From the NCBI GenBank assembly GCA_037179385.1, contig CM074184.1, forward strand, positions 12,480,001-12,544,000: 64,000 bases of DNA. Reading direction: 5' to 3'. Within the stretch, counting starts at the first letter, position 1; every line of letters starts with the position of its first letter. Positions 53,830 through 64,000 of this stretch are shown piece after piece. The notes below the pieces were generated by a model that was not told where the DNA came from, searched no databases, and saw only the letters and a list, made by a program, of their open reading frames with translations. The DNA comes from Holothuria scabra. Its lineage: Eukaryota; Echinodermata; Holothuroidea; Aspidochirotida; Holothuriidae. A program made the position numbers and the translations under genes.

Positions 53830-54053
53830 CCAAACGTCAGAAAGGAAAGAGCCAAAGCTTAAGGAAGACCATCGCTGAAAAAAGGTTAAGAGAAACTTTA
53901 CCAAACTTAGTAGAGGAAAAGCCACACCTTTGCAATACAAACTCACCCGTTTCCATAACAACACAACAAAATGTTACGAGTTTGCCAGCAATTTCCAAGA
54001 AACTGTTTTTGGTTAGTGGTCACAATTCTCCAACAGATGATGAGTTATTATAG
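53830..54053 (+). CDS. Ankyrin-repeat protein, exon 2 (C-terminus and stop)
   Basis: The acceptor gives phase 1, joining exon 1 as LLS-AKRQKGKSQSLRKTIAEK, then RLRETLPNLVEEKP, and ends GHNSPTDDELL at TAG (54051-54053). Total predicted protein is 479 residues. The basic KSQSLRK...EKRLRETLPNL motif looks like a short conserved C-terminal element. From position 53878 onward the exon is duplicated 438 bp downstream. Confidence 0.87.
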
Positions 54054-54753
54054 CCTTATTATTTTTTACAGATTTTTACTTTTATAAAAGACACTACTTC
54101 TTTCACTCAGTAAGCAAACTGTCTGAGGACATCTCTTGAAGATTCAAGAAATTTGCTATTCTTTCGAAAGATAAACATAGGAGAGATTCGTTGTGATCAA
54201 GCATTTTTTACGTAACGTAAATATCAACAACTTTGATAAGTTGAGGAATTTTATTTTTCATGCTACTGTTTTTTACCGTCCTGATTTGTGGTTTGAATCT
54301 AAATGTATTCTGATAAAAAAAGGTTAAGAGAAACTTTACCAAACTTAGTAGAGGAAAAGCCACATCTTTGCAATACAAACTCACCCGTTTCCATAACAAC
54401 ACAACAAAATGTTACGAGTTTGCCAGCAATTTCTAAGAAACTGTTTTTGGTTAGTGGTCACAATTCTCCAACAGATGATGAGTTATTATAGCCTTATTAT
54501 TTTTTACAGATTTTTACTTTTATAAAAGACACTACTTCTTTCACTCAGTAAGCAAACTGTCTGAGGACATCTCTTGAAGATTCAAGAAATTTGCTATTCT
54601 TTCGAAAGATAAACATAGGAGAGATTCGTTGTGATCAAGCATTTTTTACGTAACGTAAATATCAACAACTTTGATAAGTTGAGGAATTTTATTTTTCATG
54701 CTACTGTTTTTTACCGTCCTGATTTGTGGTTTGAATCTAAATGTATTCTGATA
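53878..54753. repeat. 438-bp tandem duplication of terminal exon plus 3' UTR
   Basis: Matching landmarks are offset by exactly 438 bp: 'ggttaag' at 53884 and 54322, the stop TAG at 54051 and 54489, and the end 'aatctaaatgtattctgata'. Only a few substitutions separate the copies. Confidence 0.95.
54316..54491 (+). pseudogene. Duplicate of ankyrin-gene exon 2 lacking its acceptor
   Basis: It still encodes the C-terminal residues KRLRETLPNLVEEKP to TDDELL with an intact stop. It is preceded by 'ttctgataaaaaa' instead of an AG acceptor. It would sit in the 3' UTR of the normal mRNA and is probably untranslated. Confidence 0.85.
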
Positions 54754-54998
54754 ATATGATTGGTACTCTTGGAGCAGGGTTTCATTGTAAATCTGTTTGA
54801 AAGGGAGATTAATTTCGATCTTCAGCTTTATTGTAAATGTTCCTTGAGGTAGAATAATTTCGGCCTTATTCTTTGAAAAAAATATTCAAAAAGTCATTAA
54901 AACTTCAGTCACTCTTTCTGTGACCACACGTTATGAGTGAATTTAGCTGGTGTTTTCATCTGATGCATGGTAAGACACCTTTTATGTCAATTTTTCAT

Positions 54999-55006
54999 CG
55001 AATAAA
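54999..55006 (+). terminator. Candidate polyadenylation signal of the ankyrin gene
   Basis: AATAAA in 'cgaataaattatttgttg' is the first canonical hexamer seen after the duplicated exon. If used, both duplicate copies lie in one 3' UTR. Confidence 0.4.
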
Positions 55007-55019
55007 TTATTTGTTGTAC

Positions 55020-56737
55020 CATAAAACAAGCGCTACTGCAAAAAGGTGGAATACTCACCTTACTCTCCTAAATCAATCGATTTAAAATTAGTCTAGTAGA
55101 GTTAAAATAAATCTTAAAGAATTGAATTAGTGACCGATCAAACGTCCAATCGGTCACTTATTCCACTCTTTTAGATTTAAACTCCAATATTTTAAATCTT
55201 TCTATTTAAGAGAGTACAAATAAGGTGGTCCATTGAACTTTAAAATTCGTGATCGTTTCGTATTATGACTCATAATACGAAAAAAGATTCATTTATTTCT
55301 GTTTTAAAAAGTTGAATACCATTTTCACGCGAGTTATTCTTCATCAACAAGCTCCTTACCATACCTAGCAGAATGTGTGATGACCACTGGTGTCAGTTAC
55401 GGTGTACAAGTGTATTCGAAATTGGGCGAGGTAAAGGGCAAGTGAGCGGTTAACCCAACTTGACGAAGTATAGTAGACTGTCCTGTTTCATGCATGATTG
55501 GCTGTTGAGAGTCATGTGACAACAATTTTTCTCTTCAAAAGTGAAATTTACTAAGAGTAGGCCTAACTGCTTGTTTTATATTGAATGTTCAACACTGAGG
55601 TCATAAAATATGATGAAAGATACTTTGAACAGAAATGAGAGGAAATTTGTGATATTAAGCTGTTAGTTCCCAAAAAAAAGTTTGAGGGGACTGCTCTCGG
55701 CCCTTAAAACAACATCCGCCAAATGCGCATAGTTTAAATAGAGTCAATTATACCCAAAATTTTCAAATAGTTTCTAAGAGTACGGTGCGGTCATGACTAG
55801 TACAAGTTACTAAACGAGGGACATTATTGAGATTTCTGTATCAGTATATTCTTGTCCTATTTTTCTTCTTCCTAAAACATAAAAAAGAAATATAGAGCAC
55901 AATGCAGACAGATGGGTAGTTAAATGTTTGTGCACTCCTTCTAACTGGTTATTTATATATTTTTAGGTTATTTGACACGAAACTATTCTGCTACTGTAAT
56001 GTTTAAAGATCAGGCCTGTAGCCATGCGGTTATAATGAAAACGGGGAAAAACTTTTGAGCAGAGGAAAAGGAACGCAAAATGTATTAAAAGTGAATGCGA
56101 GCTGCAAACTTTATATAAGGTCGAAAAAGTGATAGGTGATTCAACACTTGCCCTTCCCTTTGGTCTGTTAAAGATTCAGCAGTTTATCTTGTGTAGTTCA
56201 TCGTGAAATATCTTAATTTTACAAATATCTATGTCCCAGAATCGGGATCACCTGATTAATAGTGGGGGTCATATGAATTAGAATTTTAAAATGAGCTGGT
56301 TCGAATTTAAGTGACTGCATGCATCTTTCCTTTATATCCATGCAAGATAAGTTCTCGATTTATCCTTTTTATACAGTATGAATATCCTAATATATCGAAG
56401 AGGATGTTTTATGGAATCTACAAGAGGAAAAATTTGGAAAATTTAATTTAACCTAAATCACAAAAGTTCATTAACTCCAAGCAAATCCAAGCTAGAAGTT
56501 CTCTCAATTTAATAGAAATAATATGGTACCTGCAATCATGGGAGTCAGTCGTGGGAACACATCATCCATTTTGGAAAAAACAACCAATGACTTCAGATTG
56601 TTACACAATAAATTTTGATGGAATTGGCCACGCCCTCTTCATTGGAGTAAAGATTGACACTACTAGCTCCAATCCTTACATTGTTTTATCTTTGCTAAAC
56701 TCACTGGCTGACTGTATAGCTCGTGATGTAATGTTTA
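55020..56737. other. Intergenic stretch, one MITE, no gene recognised
   Basis: AT-rich; contains the TTAA MITE at 55431-55707. No reading frame shows family features. Confidence 0.5.
55431..55707. mobile_element. TTAA MITE family 'GAGCAGTC', copy 2
   Basis: Begins 'gtaaagggcaagtgagcgg' and ends 'gactgctctcggccct|TTAA'. Shares interior blocks with 33535-33794. Left TTAA decayed to GTAA. Confidence 0.72.
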
Positions 56738-57315
56738 TTAAAGGGAAATATTGCGTTTGTTTAACAAGGAAATTTCATCCTTTTAAAACCAATATTTATT
56801 GGCAAAAAGCGATAAATTAATACAAATAAGGCGGGATGGTAGCCTTCTTTTCAAGAAATAAGTTCCCCTCAGATAAAAATTCAGTTGTTTGTTGCTCAAG
56901 TATAATTTGTTCACCCAAACTTTCAACATTTCTAAAGATACAACTCCCATAACTGTTCTTTTGTATAGAGGCTTTGCAATTACGTCACGGAACCGCCCTG
57001 CTGGAGGACATTCATGTCAAATACACGTGGCTTTGTGCTGAGCGCACTGCACAGTGTGCACTTTGATATGCACGATGTGTATACATTCAACGAGCAAGCG
57101 CGTCCAGTGTGGTTTACTACGCAGTTACATGTACTCCAACATGGCAGCCGGAGAGTATTATGACGTCATATGAAAAGCCTCTATTATATTTTGAGGAGAT
57201 GATGCTATTGCTGGGTTTGTATTTGTTGAGACCGAATGATTTGAAAACGACTAGTGCTATTTACTTTATATGCTATGCTATGTTGGAACATTTTAAACGC
57301 AATATTTCCCTTTAA
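56738..57315. mobile_element. TTAA element, 578 bp, hosting a TA-flanked MITE
   Basis: TTAA|AGGGAAATATTGCGTTT on the left and AAACGCAATATTTCCCT|TTAA on the right. No transposase frame. The interior has been invaded by the element at 56966-57183. Confidence 0.85.
56966..57183. mobile_element. TA-flanked MITE (Tc1/mariner-like) nested in the TTAA element
   Basis: TA|GAGGCTTTGCAATTACGTCA on the left against TGACGTCATATGAAAAGCCTC|TA on the right, with imperfect inverted arms. A TA duplication suggests the Tc1/mariner group. Confidence 0.7.
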
Positions 57316-57591
57316 AACTTTTGCCATAACTTCTTAAGAAGTTGTTTCAAAGAAAATTGTTTGTAGTTTTTTCATGAATTTTACCTATCTTACACAATTG
57401 CAAAAACAGAGATTATGATACATTAAGAATTAAATATTCTTAAGTAAGAGGTGGAAATGATATTTATATCCCTCACAAATTCCGTCGAATAAAGCGTTTG
57501 GAAATGATTGACTGTTTCAAACTTTTCATTACCTTGATTACTCATATCTATTTGATGTTTAATGGGATGCCATATGCATTGCAGTGCGGGC

Positions 57592-59573
57592 CAGTGGCGT
57601 AGCTACGATTTTTTCCGGGGGGGGGGGGGCAAAGGTATGAAATTTCCCCAAAACTTTTCCCGGTCAATGTGTATGTATTTCATATAAAATATGCAAACTT
57701 ACAAGTATAACAACATTACCATGTCATTTTGTAATATTACCTGCATTTTAATCTTAAAGTAAAACATAGAGCAATCGGAAATAACAAAGTATATTATTTT
57801 GGTAAACAATATCTGGTTTATTTGTATGCACTAACGCAGTGCCGTACGCAGGATTTCTCTGAAGTGGGAGGGGCATGCAGTATGGTCTAAGGGGAGGGGT
57901 GTCCGGGAATTTTTTGACGTTTCAAGGAGCCTACATGCAAAATGGTGCAAGATTTTCGACTTTGACAGGAACAGTGTTAAAAGTTGAATCGTGGTGGTTC
58001 ATGAGGATAAAACTGAAACTTTTGTGTCTTGACATGCATTTCTTTTTATGCCATTTATGCTACCTTACGAAGAAAAACTTGTCATTAAATTTGCACACTT
58101 TTAGGAGTCAAAATAAAAGAGCATTGATCGGTATTTGTGGTTTTTCTTGGCCACAAAATGTTATTTTGTCATAAAGATTACCTAAGCGGAGCGCCACCAT
58201 TGGTTGGCGCGGAGCGTAGAGAAAATTTGGAAAAATCAGACCCCTTAGATGGCCGGAAATAGCATTTTCCAGGCTAATACGAAGAATCTAGCCAGTCGCT
58301 TTCTTCTTTTGTCGTTTGCAATAAAATGCTCACTTCAAAACATGTTCGCAAACTGCAAAGTGATCAGAGAGTTAAGAGCTAATTTTACCCCAAATATGTT
58401 ATTTTGCCCAAAAGACCGAGCGAAGCGCCACCATTGGTTGGCGTGGAGCGTAAAGAAAATTTCGAAAAATCAGACCCCTCAGATGGTCAAAATAGCGTAT
58501 TTATGCTTGTAAAGAGAATCTAAACATGTAGCCTTTTTCATCGATGCCACAAGTGGGAAACAGTCTACCTTTTTAAGTAAAAATTTGAATTTGACAGAAT
58601 TTGCCTAGATCTATTTGTAGGATTAAAAAAATTGGCATCACTGAAAGACCTTGCAGGGACAATCCTTCCCCTTTGAAAATTTTTTAAAAATTGGATGTCC
58701 TTATGAACAATCTGGTGCCACATATGCTGTCTTTTGAAATAAAATCTGTGTTGATAAAGTTAGACTACGTATTTTTAAGAACAAAGAAAAAATGGCATTT
58801 GTGAGGGGGCATGACCCAATGGTCTCCCCTTCGCACGCCACTAAGGAGACCTAATAGCGGCTCGATCACACGGGATATCCTGTGAGAAAAGCAGTCTATT
58901 AAGTGTAGAAGGCTACAAGGTACTCATTGTCCATTTATTGTTACACTCAAAGTGAGTAGAAAGCTATTTTCCCGAACTAGCTTGTAAGCCTCCAAGGATT
59001 AGGCTAAGTAACAAACTCTAAGTGTGCCAACGGATCCCGTTAATTCTAATTTCTAGATTAAGTTTAAGTTTATCGTTGGCCATGGATTGTTTCAGCCCCA
59101 TCCATTGTTATGTACACAGAGTAAAATCGTACAGCTACTGCCAGCTTGTAGAAGAACATTACAACCTCGGGGTCTACGGTAGTGACTTGTCAGTTTTCAC
59201 ATCCTTTTACTGAATTCCCAAACTATCACCTGAATAACAGCTCCCTGTGCACTGAAATGCTCTGATCATAACCCCGTGCGTATACAAGCACAAGATAACA
59301 TTCCATCTGCTACACGGCGAGGACATTTCTGTGGAACGCGAATTGGGCCGGTTCATGCGACACTGGACAAATCTGAGTTAATTTGTTGCATGAAAATACG
59401 AATTATGTATGAGAAATGTCTCACAATTTCTTATTCTAACAAAAATTTTGAGAAATTTTCGTAATAATAAAAAGATTCATCAAATTTCCCCATTTTCATC
59501 AAATTTCCCCAAAAATTTTTCCGGGGGGGGGGCAATTTGCCCCCCTGCCCCCACCCCAGTGGCTACGCCACTG
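57592..59573. mobile_element. hAT-like composite element, copy 2 (1982 bp)
   Basis: Near-identical to 43366-45318 along its whole length, including the nested decayed ends and the doubled 'gcggagcgccaccatt' module. Perfect 8-bp duplication (gtgcgggc, 57584-57591 and 59574-59581) differs from copy 1, proving independent insertion. Poly-G length and a few indels differ. Confidence 0.92.
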
Positions 59574-59581
59574 GTGCGGGC

Positions 59582-61019
59582 CATGGAACTCAAAGACTGC
59601 TCCGTCAAGTATCAGATACCTGACTAAATCGGGCAGATGTTTTGTCTCAGTCGTATGGAAAACTGGGCAATTAAATGCTCCGGGAGTAAAGTCTAGACTG
59701 GCAAAAAAAATAATTCTTTTCACCGTTTACTATCTTTTAAAATGTAATAAGTTTTCATCAATTTTAGCCATGTTCTCTCACAATGTTTATTAGACTAACA
59801 AATTTTCAAGCATTTTGCGCTCTTCAGATCTGACTCAATCTTGTTAAATGTATATCTTCTGATAACAACTCACGTAGACGCATGACAGGAAAACTTTTAA
59901 GTTTTTTTTATTACGTATAACCAGAAGGAAAACGAAGAAAAGCAACATTCTAAATTCAATCCCATTCCCGAAAGCAAAACTTTTCCAAAAGGAAGCTTGA
60001 GCTCTTTCCAGGATTAATTTCTATAAATATTGCATCCCCTGTACATAAAAAGGCTTAATAGATACACTCGTGGCCAGACCGGGCCAGGCTTGGCGGAGTA
60101 GACGCACAGTACTATTGGTTACAGTTGTTAAGAAGACAATTTACGGCTCAGTTTTGGTTTAATTTGTGTCTGAGATGGTGTCATTGGTGTTCACAGGGAG
60201 TACCCACTCTCAAGCACTATCGTAGCCGGGAAAAGCATTGAACCATGCCAACCCTAACAGATGTCTTCTGTATTTCCTTAAATAAAATATTTAAAACAAA
60301 TTTCAATTCAAAGGTAGCTTATATGACACCAATTTCCATATCAAGATACATGATAACATTTAAAAAAACTTCAAAAAAGGTGGCAACCCCTCGCTTAAGA
60401 CACCATGCCACTGGGGCAGGGGAAGACTGTCTTCGAAATTTTCACAAGATCCAAATTTCTCGCAAGGGTATGAAAACATTTGATTAGCCATTAATGTCTT
60501 AAACAATCTGGCGTGCTTTTAATTACACAGAAAAGATATTCCCAACTAGGTAACTGTAGCGCTAATCCCCAGCTTAATCCCTAGCCCTATATCAATACAA
60601 TCAATACATTGTTATGACAGCAGCCAATCAAAAAAATTTAAGTCATTGTTGAACAGTGCGCATCAACTGGGCGGAAAATGCTATTTACGAGTATATAATT
60701 ATATGAGGTCGCGACTAAGTTTCAAAATTTTCTGTATGAGCCGCATCAAGTAATGGCGTCGCTCCTTCTAGGACTAATACCTTACTGCCTTAGTCCTTTG
60801 GGCGATATCATAAAACCAGGGAGGTGTTATAACACCTCCCTGATAAAAGGTACTACATGCCCCTGGCCCTCCGCCCCGAGAAAAATCTTCGGATACGTCA
60901 CCCTTCTCAGATGCCCTATAGACTAGAACTTCTGTACACTTTATTTCTGTAACTTGTGTACCATAATTCCTTTGTAATTAAAAGCCACGATGTTTATTTG
61001 TATATGCGTAAATGGTAAC
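59582..61019. other. Intergenic stretch with perfect palindrome
   Basis: No gene recognised. A 26-bp perfect palindrome lies at 60817-60842; an 80-codon frame at 60245-60487 has no recognisable features. Confidence 0.5.
60817..60842. repeat. 26-bp perfect palindrome
   Basis: Half-site CAGGGAGGTGTTA followed directly by its exact reverse complement, with no spacer. Confidence 0.92.
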
Positions 61020-61024
61020 GAAGG

Positions 61025-61148
61025 AGGCCAAGTCCCCAAACCAACTAGTCCCCAAGCCAAGTCGTCCCCACGCCAACTCGTCCCCAACCAACTCGTTCCC
61101 AAAAGCAAGTCGTCCCCAAACCAAGTCGGTCCCAAGCCAAGTCGGCCC
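61025..61148. repeat. 16-18-bp minisatellite, forward array
   Basis: About seven units of the type 'caagtcgtccccaagc' with variants (caactcg, caagtcgg). The reverse complement of the same unit forms the array at 62410-62525. Confidence 0.9.
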
Positions 61149-61718
61149 AATATGAAAAATGGTGTGATTTTATACACTTTAATTATGCAAAAGTGACTTG
61201 CGTGATATTATCTCTCACACATGTTCTACAACAGGCGTAGGCTTAATTTACGTTGGTATCTCAAGAAGTGGCTTGCGTGATTTTATCCCTCACACAGATA
61301 GCCGCAATGATGGTCCGGCTGTGGGTAACCAAAGGAGGGGACTGCAGTGTTCTTATAATTACCCCTCTTACCCCAATCAAATTAATAGGTTAAAAAATTA
61401 AATTTAAAGTAAACGACCTTTGAAAGTATGGATTTTCGTTGTGCTATTATAGGTTAATTATTATTACTTGAAAAAAATGAAATAAACACCTGGCCACTGA
61501 CAGAACAGATTTAAGCATCCATCCCCCCTCTACCTTCATATAAACCTATAATAGACAAGTATAGCCAACTGGGGAGGGGGAAGCCGCCCTCTCCCTATGT
61601 CTGTCTCCATGCTGGGTAAACGTGTAAAATGAAAGGTCGTTTTTGTAAAATTCTTTGATTATCTATTTTTTAGTCTTCAAAAAGTTTCGGAAAAGAGTCA
61701 TGAAGTTCAGTATTTCTG

Positions 61719-61965
61719 GGGGGGGGGCGGATCCAGAATTTTGAGGAAGGGGGCACACACTCCGTCAACAATCCAAGCGGGGGGCTGGTGGGTTTCCCTC
61801 ACTCCCACCCCCCCCCCCCCCACCTCCCAAGTAAATCTGAATTTCTACATGCGATTTCACAGCATCTGGGAAGCATATTTTCCACATCCCATGAATTTTC
61901 CATAGGTCGTTGGTCATCGAAAACGGGCGGCATGCGCCGGGTGTTCCCCCTGTATCCGCTCCTGT
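61719..61965. mobile_element. Possible degraded hAT-like MITE
   Basis: 'gggggcggatccagaa' on the left and 'gttccccctgtatccgctcctg' style right end (61943-61964) resemble the hAT-like ends here, but no 8-bp duplication is visible. Low confidence. Confidence 0.35.
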
Positions 61966-62409
61966 GTGAATGGTTGATCTCGGGTGCACACACTATTGTG
62001 TCGACGTTGATTTCACGAATATGTTAAATAAAAGTAAAATAAGGGTAGGTGGTGCCACCATCTGACGTCACTTGACAGCCGTCGAACCGCACAATTTTTA
62101 GGAAAAGCCCGAGTCATACGTGTGACTCATGCGAAAGAAAACTTAGACTTTTTGATTTGGCCGGGGGTTTTAAGACATTAATGTTCCACGATAGCTCTTT
62201 GGCTGGTGGATGCAAAGGCGCTTTTAATAAGCGGGGTATGAAATTAGTTTGATTCTTATGATCATTTTATCGAAACATAGCGAAGGAAAACTTTTTTTTA
62301 CGAACATTAAAACAGACACAGGAAAGAACAAAACTCAAGACACTATTTTCCATAATTTATAAGAATTATCCATGAAAGTCACTTTTTCCCACTAATTTTC
62401 ACTAATTTC

Positions 62410-62525
62410 TCATACTGGGGCCGACTTGGTTTGGGGACGACTTAGCTCGGGGACGAGTTGGCTTGGGGCCGACTTGGCTTGGGGACGAGTTGGTTGGGAA
62501 CGAGTTGGCTTGGGGACGACTTGGC
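62410..62525. repeat. 16-18-bp minisatellite, inverted array
   Basis: About six units of 'gcttggggacgactt' type with variants (gagttgg, ccgactt), reverse-complementary to the array at 61025-61148, 1.3 kb away. Confidence 0.9.
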
Positions 62526-62739
62526 CCAAAAGCGATGTAATAGCAAAAGAATGAAACGAAATGCGTCAAATGTGTCAAATGTACTGTACTACCATTTTGC
62601 ATCCTGGTCGTTTCAAAAAGCAAACAGCTTTCAAAGCGATCAGAACCCCTTCCGATGGACAGCAGTTACTCAAAGTGTCCTCCCGTTTTATTGAAACTTT
62701 CTAGGATGTGTCTCTGCTTATTTTGTTTTGTAAAATTGC

Positions 62740-63007
62740 GAAAAGAACTGACGAGGAAACACGTGAGGAAGGAGAAAGGGGAAGGTAAAAATAAAAAGTT
62801 CGTGGAAGAGAGAATACAATCTCTGGACCAAGATGTTGCTGTGCAACATGATATATTTATTAGTTTGGGTAAACATCCAGCTAGTCGAAACTTTGGGCCA
62901 CGACACCCGTTAACATTAGATGCCAGGGACGGTACCACCTTTGCCATGGAAAGCTGCTCTTCGCCTGTTGGAAGAACCATTTTGTTTCCTTCTTACTTCC
63001 GTAAAGG
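62740..63007 (+). CDS. Possible exon of an unidentified gene
   Basis: An open frame reads a basic stretch (RKELTRKHVRKEKGEGKNKK) then a complex segment (FVEERIQSLDQDVAVQHDIF, LGKHPASRNFGPRHPLTL, DARDGTTFAMESC, GRTILFPSYFRK) and meets a good donor (AAAG|gtagga) at 63007/63008. The rich, non-repetitive composition and the donor suggest a real exon; the 5' boundary is uncertain. I do not recognise the family. The frame could also be chance. Confidence 0.4.
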
Positions 63008-63009
63008 GT

Positions 63010-64000
63010 AGGATACATTATAACTTCCCAACAACGGTCACCGGTCTCTTACAATTTACAAAGTTGTCTCCACTAAAACCTGTTTTTTTTTCAATTTCCT
63101 GTCTGAGGATATTGGCCTTTCGTCATTTTTAGCAACCCGTCCTTGCCCTTATCTCCTCGTGCCCGGCAAATCCTGTCGTTATCCGTAAAAAGCAAGTTGA
63201 CTATTTAAACTCATCTTTAGGAATGCAAGTTCCTTTAGATTCCTGTCAACGAATATATTATGACTTGAAGAAAGTGATATGTTCTACCTTTTTAAAAAAT
63301 AAATAATGTCAGTTGTATGTACATTTCTGACGTAAGTGGGGAACCAGTAAACGAGACAAAAGAGTAAAATTCAAAATCAGAAAAATAAACGTAGCGGATA
63401 CGTAGGGGTTTACATCATAATAAGCGGGTGTATGAATTTTGGCTGCATTGAATGTAATATGCCAAAAATGAACGAATATCCCTAACAAGGTAGTGTATGT
63501 ATAAGAGTCTCATTGACCCAACTGGTTTACAGCGACGAAGTTCAAAATCGAATGTGATCGGGCTAATGTGATTGGTCCGTAGTAGCACAACTTGTCTACC
63601 ATTCTGCTCTATTGTTACAAATTTGCTAGTGGTGAATCAAATGGGACTTAAACAAATGCTATGACTATACGAGAATTGATTCAACCCAAGAGAACGCTTA
63701 ACTAGTTAGGTTACTGTATGATTTATAATTAAATGCGCCTACGATTTTTCGTTTTAAATATTTCACAGCACTTTAGTTTTCGCGGACCGCTAATTTTTTT
63801 ACGGATCCCCAAACACCCCTTTGCCACCCGGGGACCCCCAGACAAGCTCTACGGACCACTACACTGTAGAAAATGGCTCAAATTGCTGTAAATTTACAGA
63901 ATAAAAAATAAAGAGAAACGTAAAGGTTACAGAAAAATTCTGGTAACAAGTTTCCAGAACTTTTCTGTTATCCTTATTTATTTCTTTTTTTTTTTTGTTC
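63010..64000. other. Right edge, no gene recognised
   Basis: If the exon above is real, this is its downstream intron. A G/C-containing patch at 63780-63850 ('gcggaccgctaa', 'acccggggaccccc') looks repeat-derived. Otherwise AT-rich. Confidence 0.4.

Noticed and set aside
1..64000. A globin gene next to MPG/NPRL3, as in vertebrates
   Set aside because: No frame or exon with globin heme-pocket features was seen anywhere in the window.

Overview
This window is eukaryotic, AT-rich, intron-rich and packed with transposons. Protein matches to animal genes, GT-AG introns, CR1/Jockey-type LINEs, hAT-like elements and TTAA-flanked MITEs indicate a metazoan. The tandem 'TGACCTTTGACCT' repeat and the overall repeat style suggest a marine invertebrate, most plausibly a deuterostome such as an echinoderm. 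That placement is inference, because no species-diagnostic gene is present.

Three genes are supported. (1) 231-589 (+) is the terminal coding exon of the DNA repair glycosylase MPG/AAG. (2) 5426-36101 (-) is a nearly complete NPRL3 gene (GATOR1 subunit). Fourteen exons were placed by protein homology and splice phase; one micro-exon of about 22 nt was not found. MPG and NPRL3 converge tail to tail, as they do beside the vertebrate alpha-globin locus. No globin is visible here. (3) 50287-54053 (+) is a two-exon ankyrin-repeat protein with a recognisable CRE-TATA-Inr promoter near 49667-49712. Its terminal exon has been duplicated in tandem, 438 bp downstream. A fourth, unidentified coding exon may lie at about 62740-63007.

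The rest is mobile or repetitive DNA. NPRL3 introns hold two large minisatellite arrays (6220-9373 and 30075-31660) and a degenerate third (24900-25880), all carrying perfect DR1 nuclear-receptor half-site pairs. They also hold three near-identical 251-bp TTAA-flanked MITEs and a 30-bp minisatellite made from copies of an NPRL3 splice acceptor. From 34.9 to 59.6 kb there are two 5'-truncated LINEs, five hAT-like elements with perfect 8-bp target duplications (including a 1.95-kb pair and a nested insertion), and several further TTAA-MITE families, some nested or sharing one target site. Inverted 17-bp minisatellites lie at 61.0 and 62.4 kb.

The genes do not form one pathway. MPG does base excision repair and NPRL3 restrains mTORC1; their linkage is positional. 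The most distinctive signals are the amplified in-frame splice acceptors, the DR1 arrays and the layered record of transposition.
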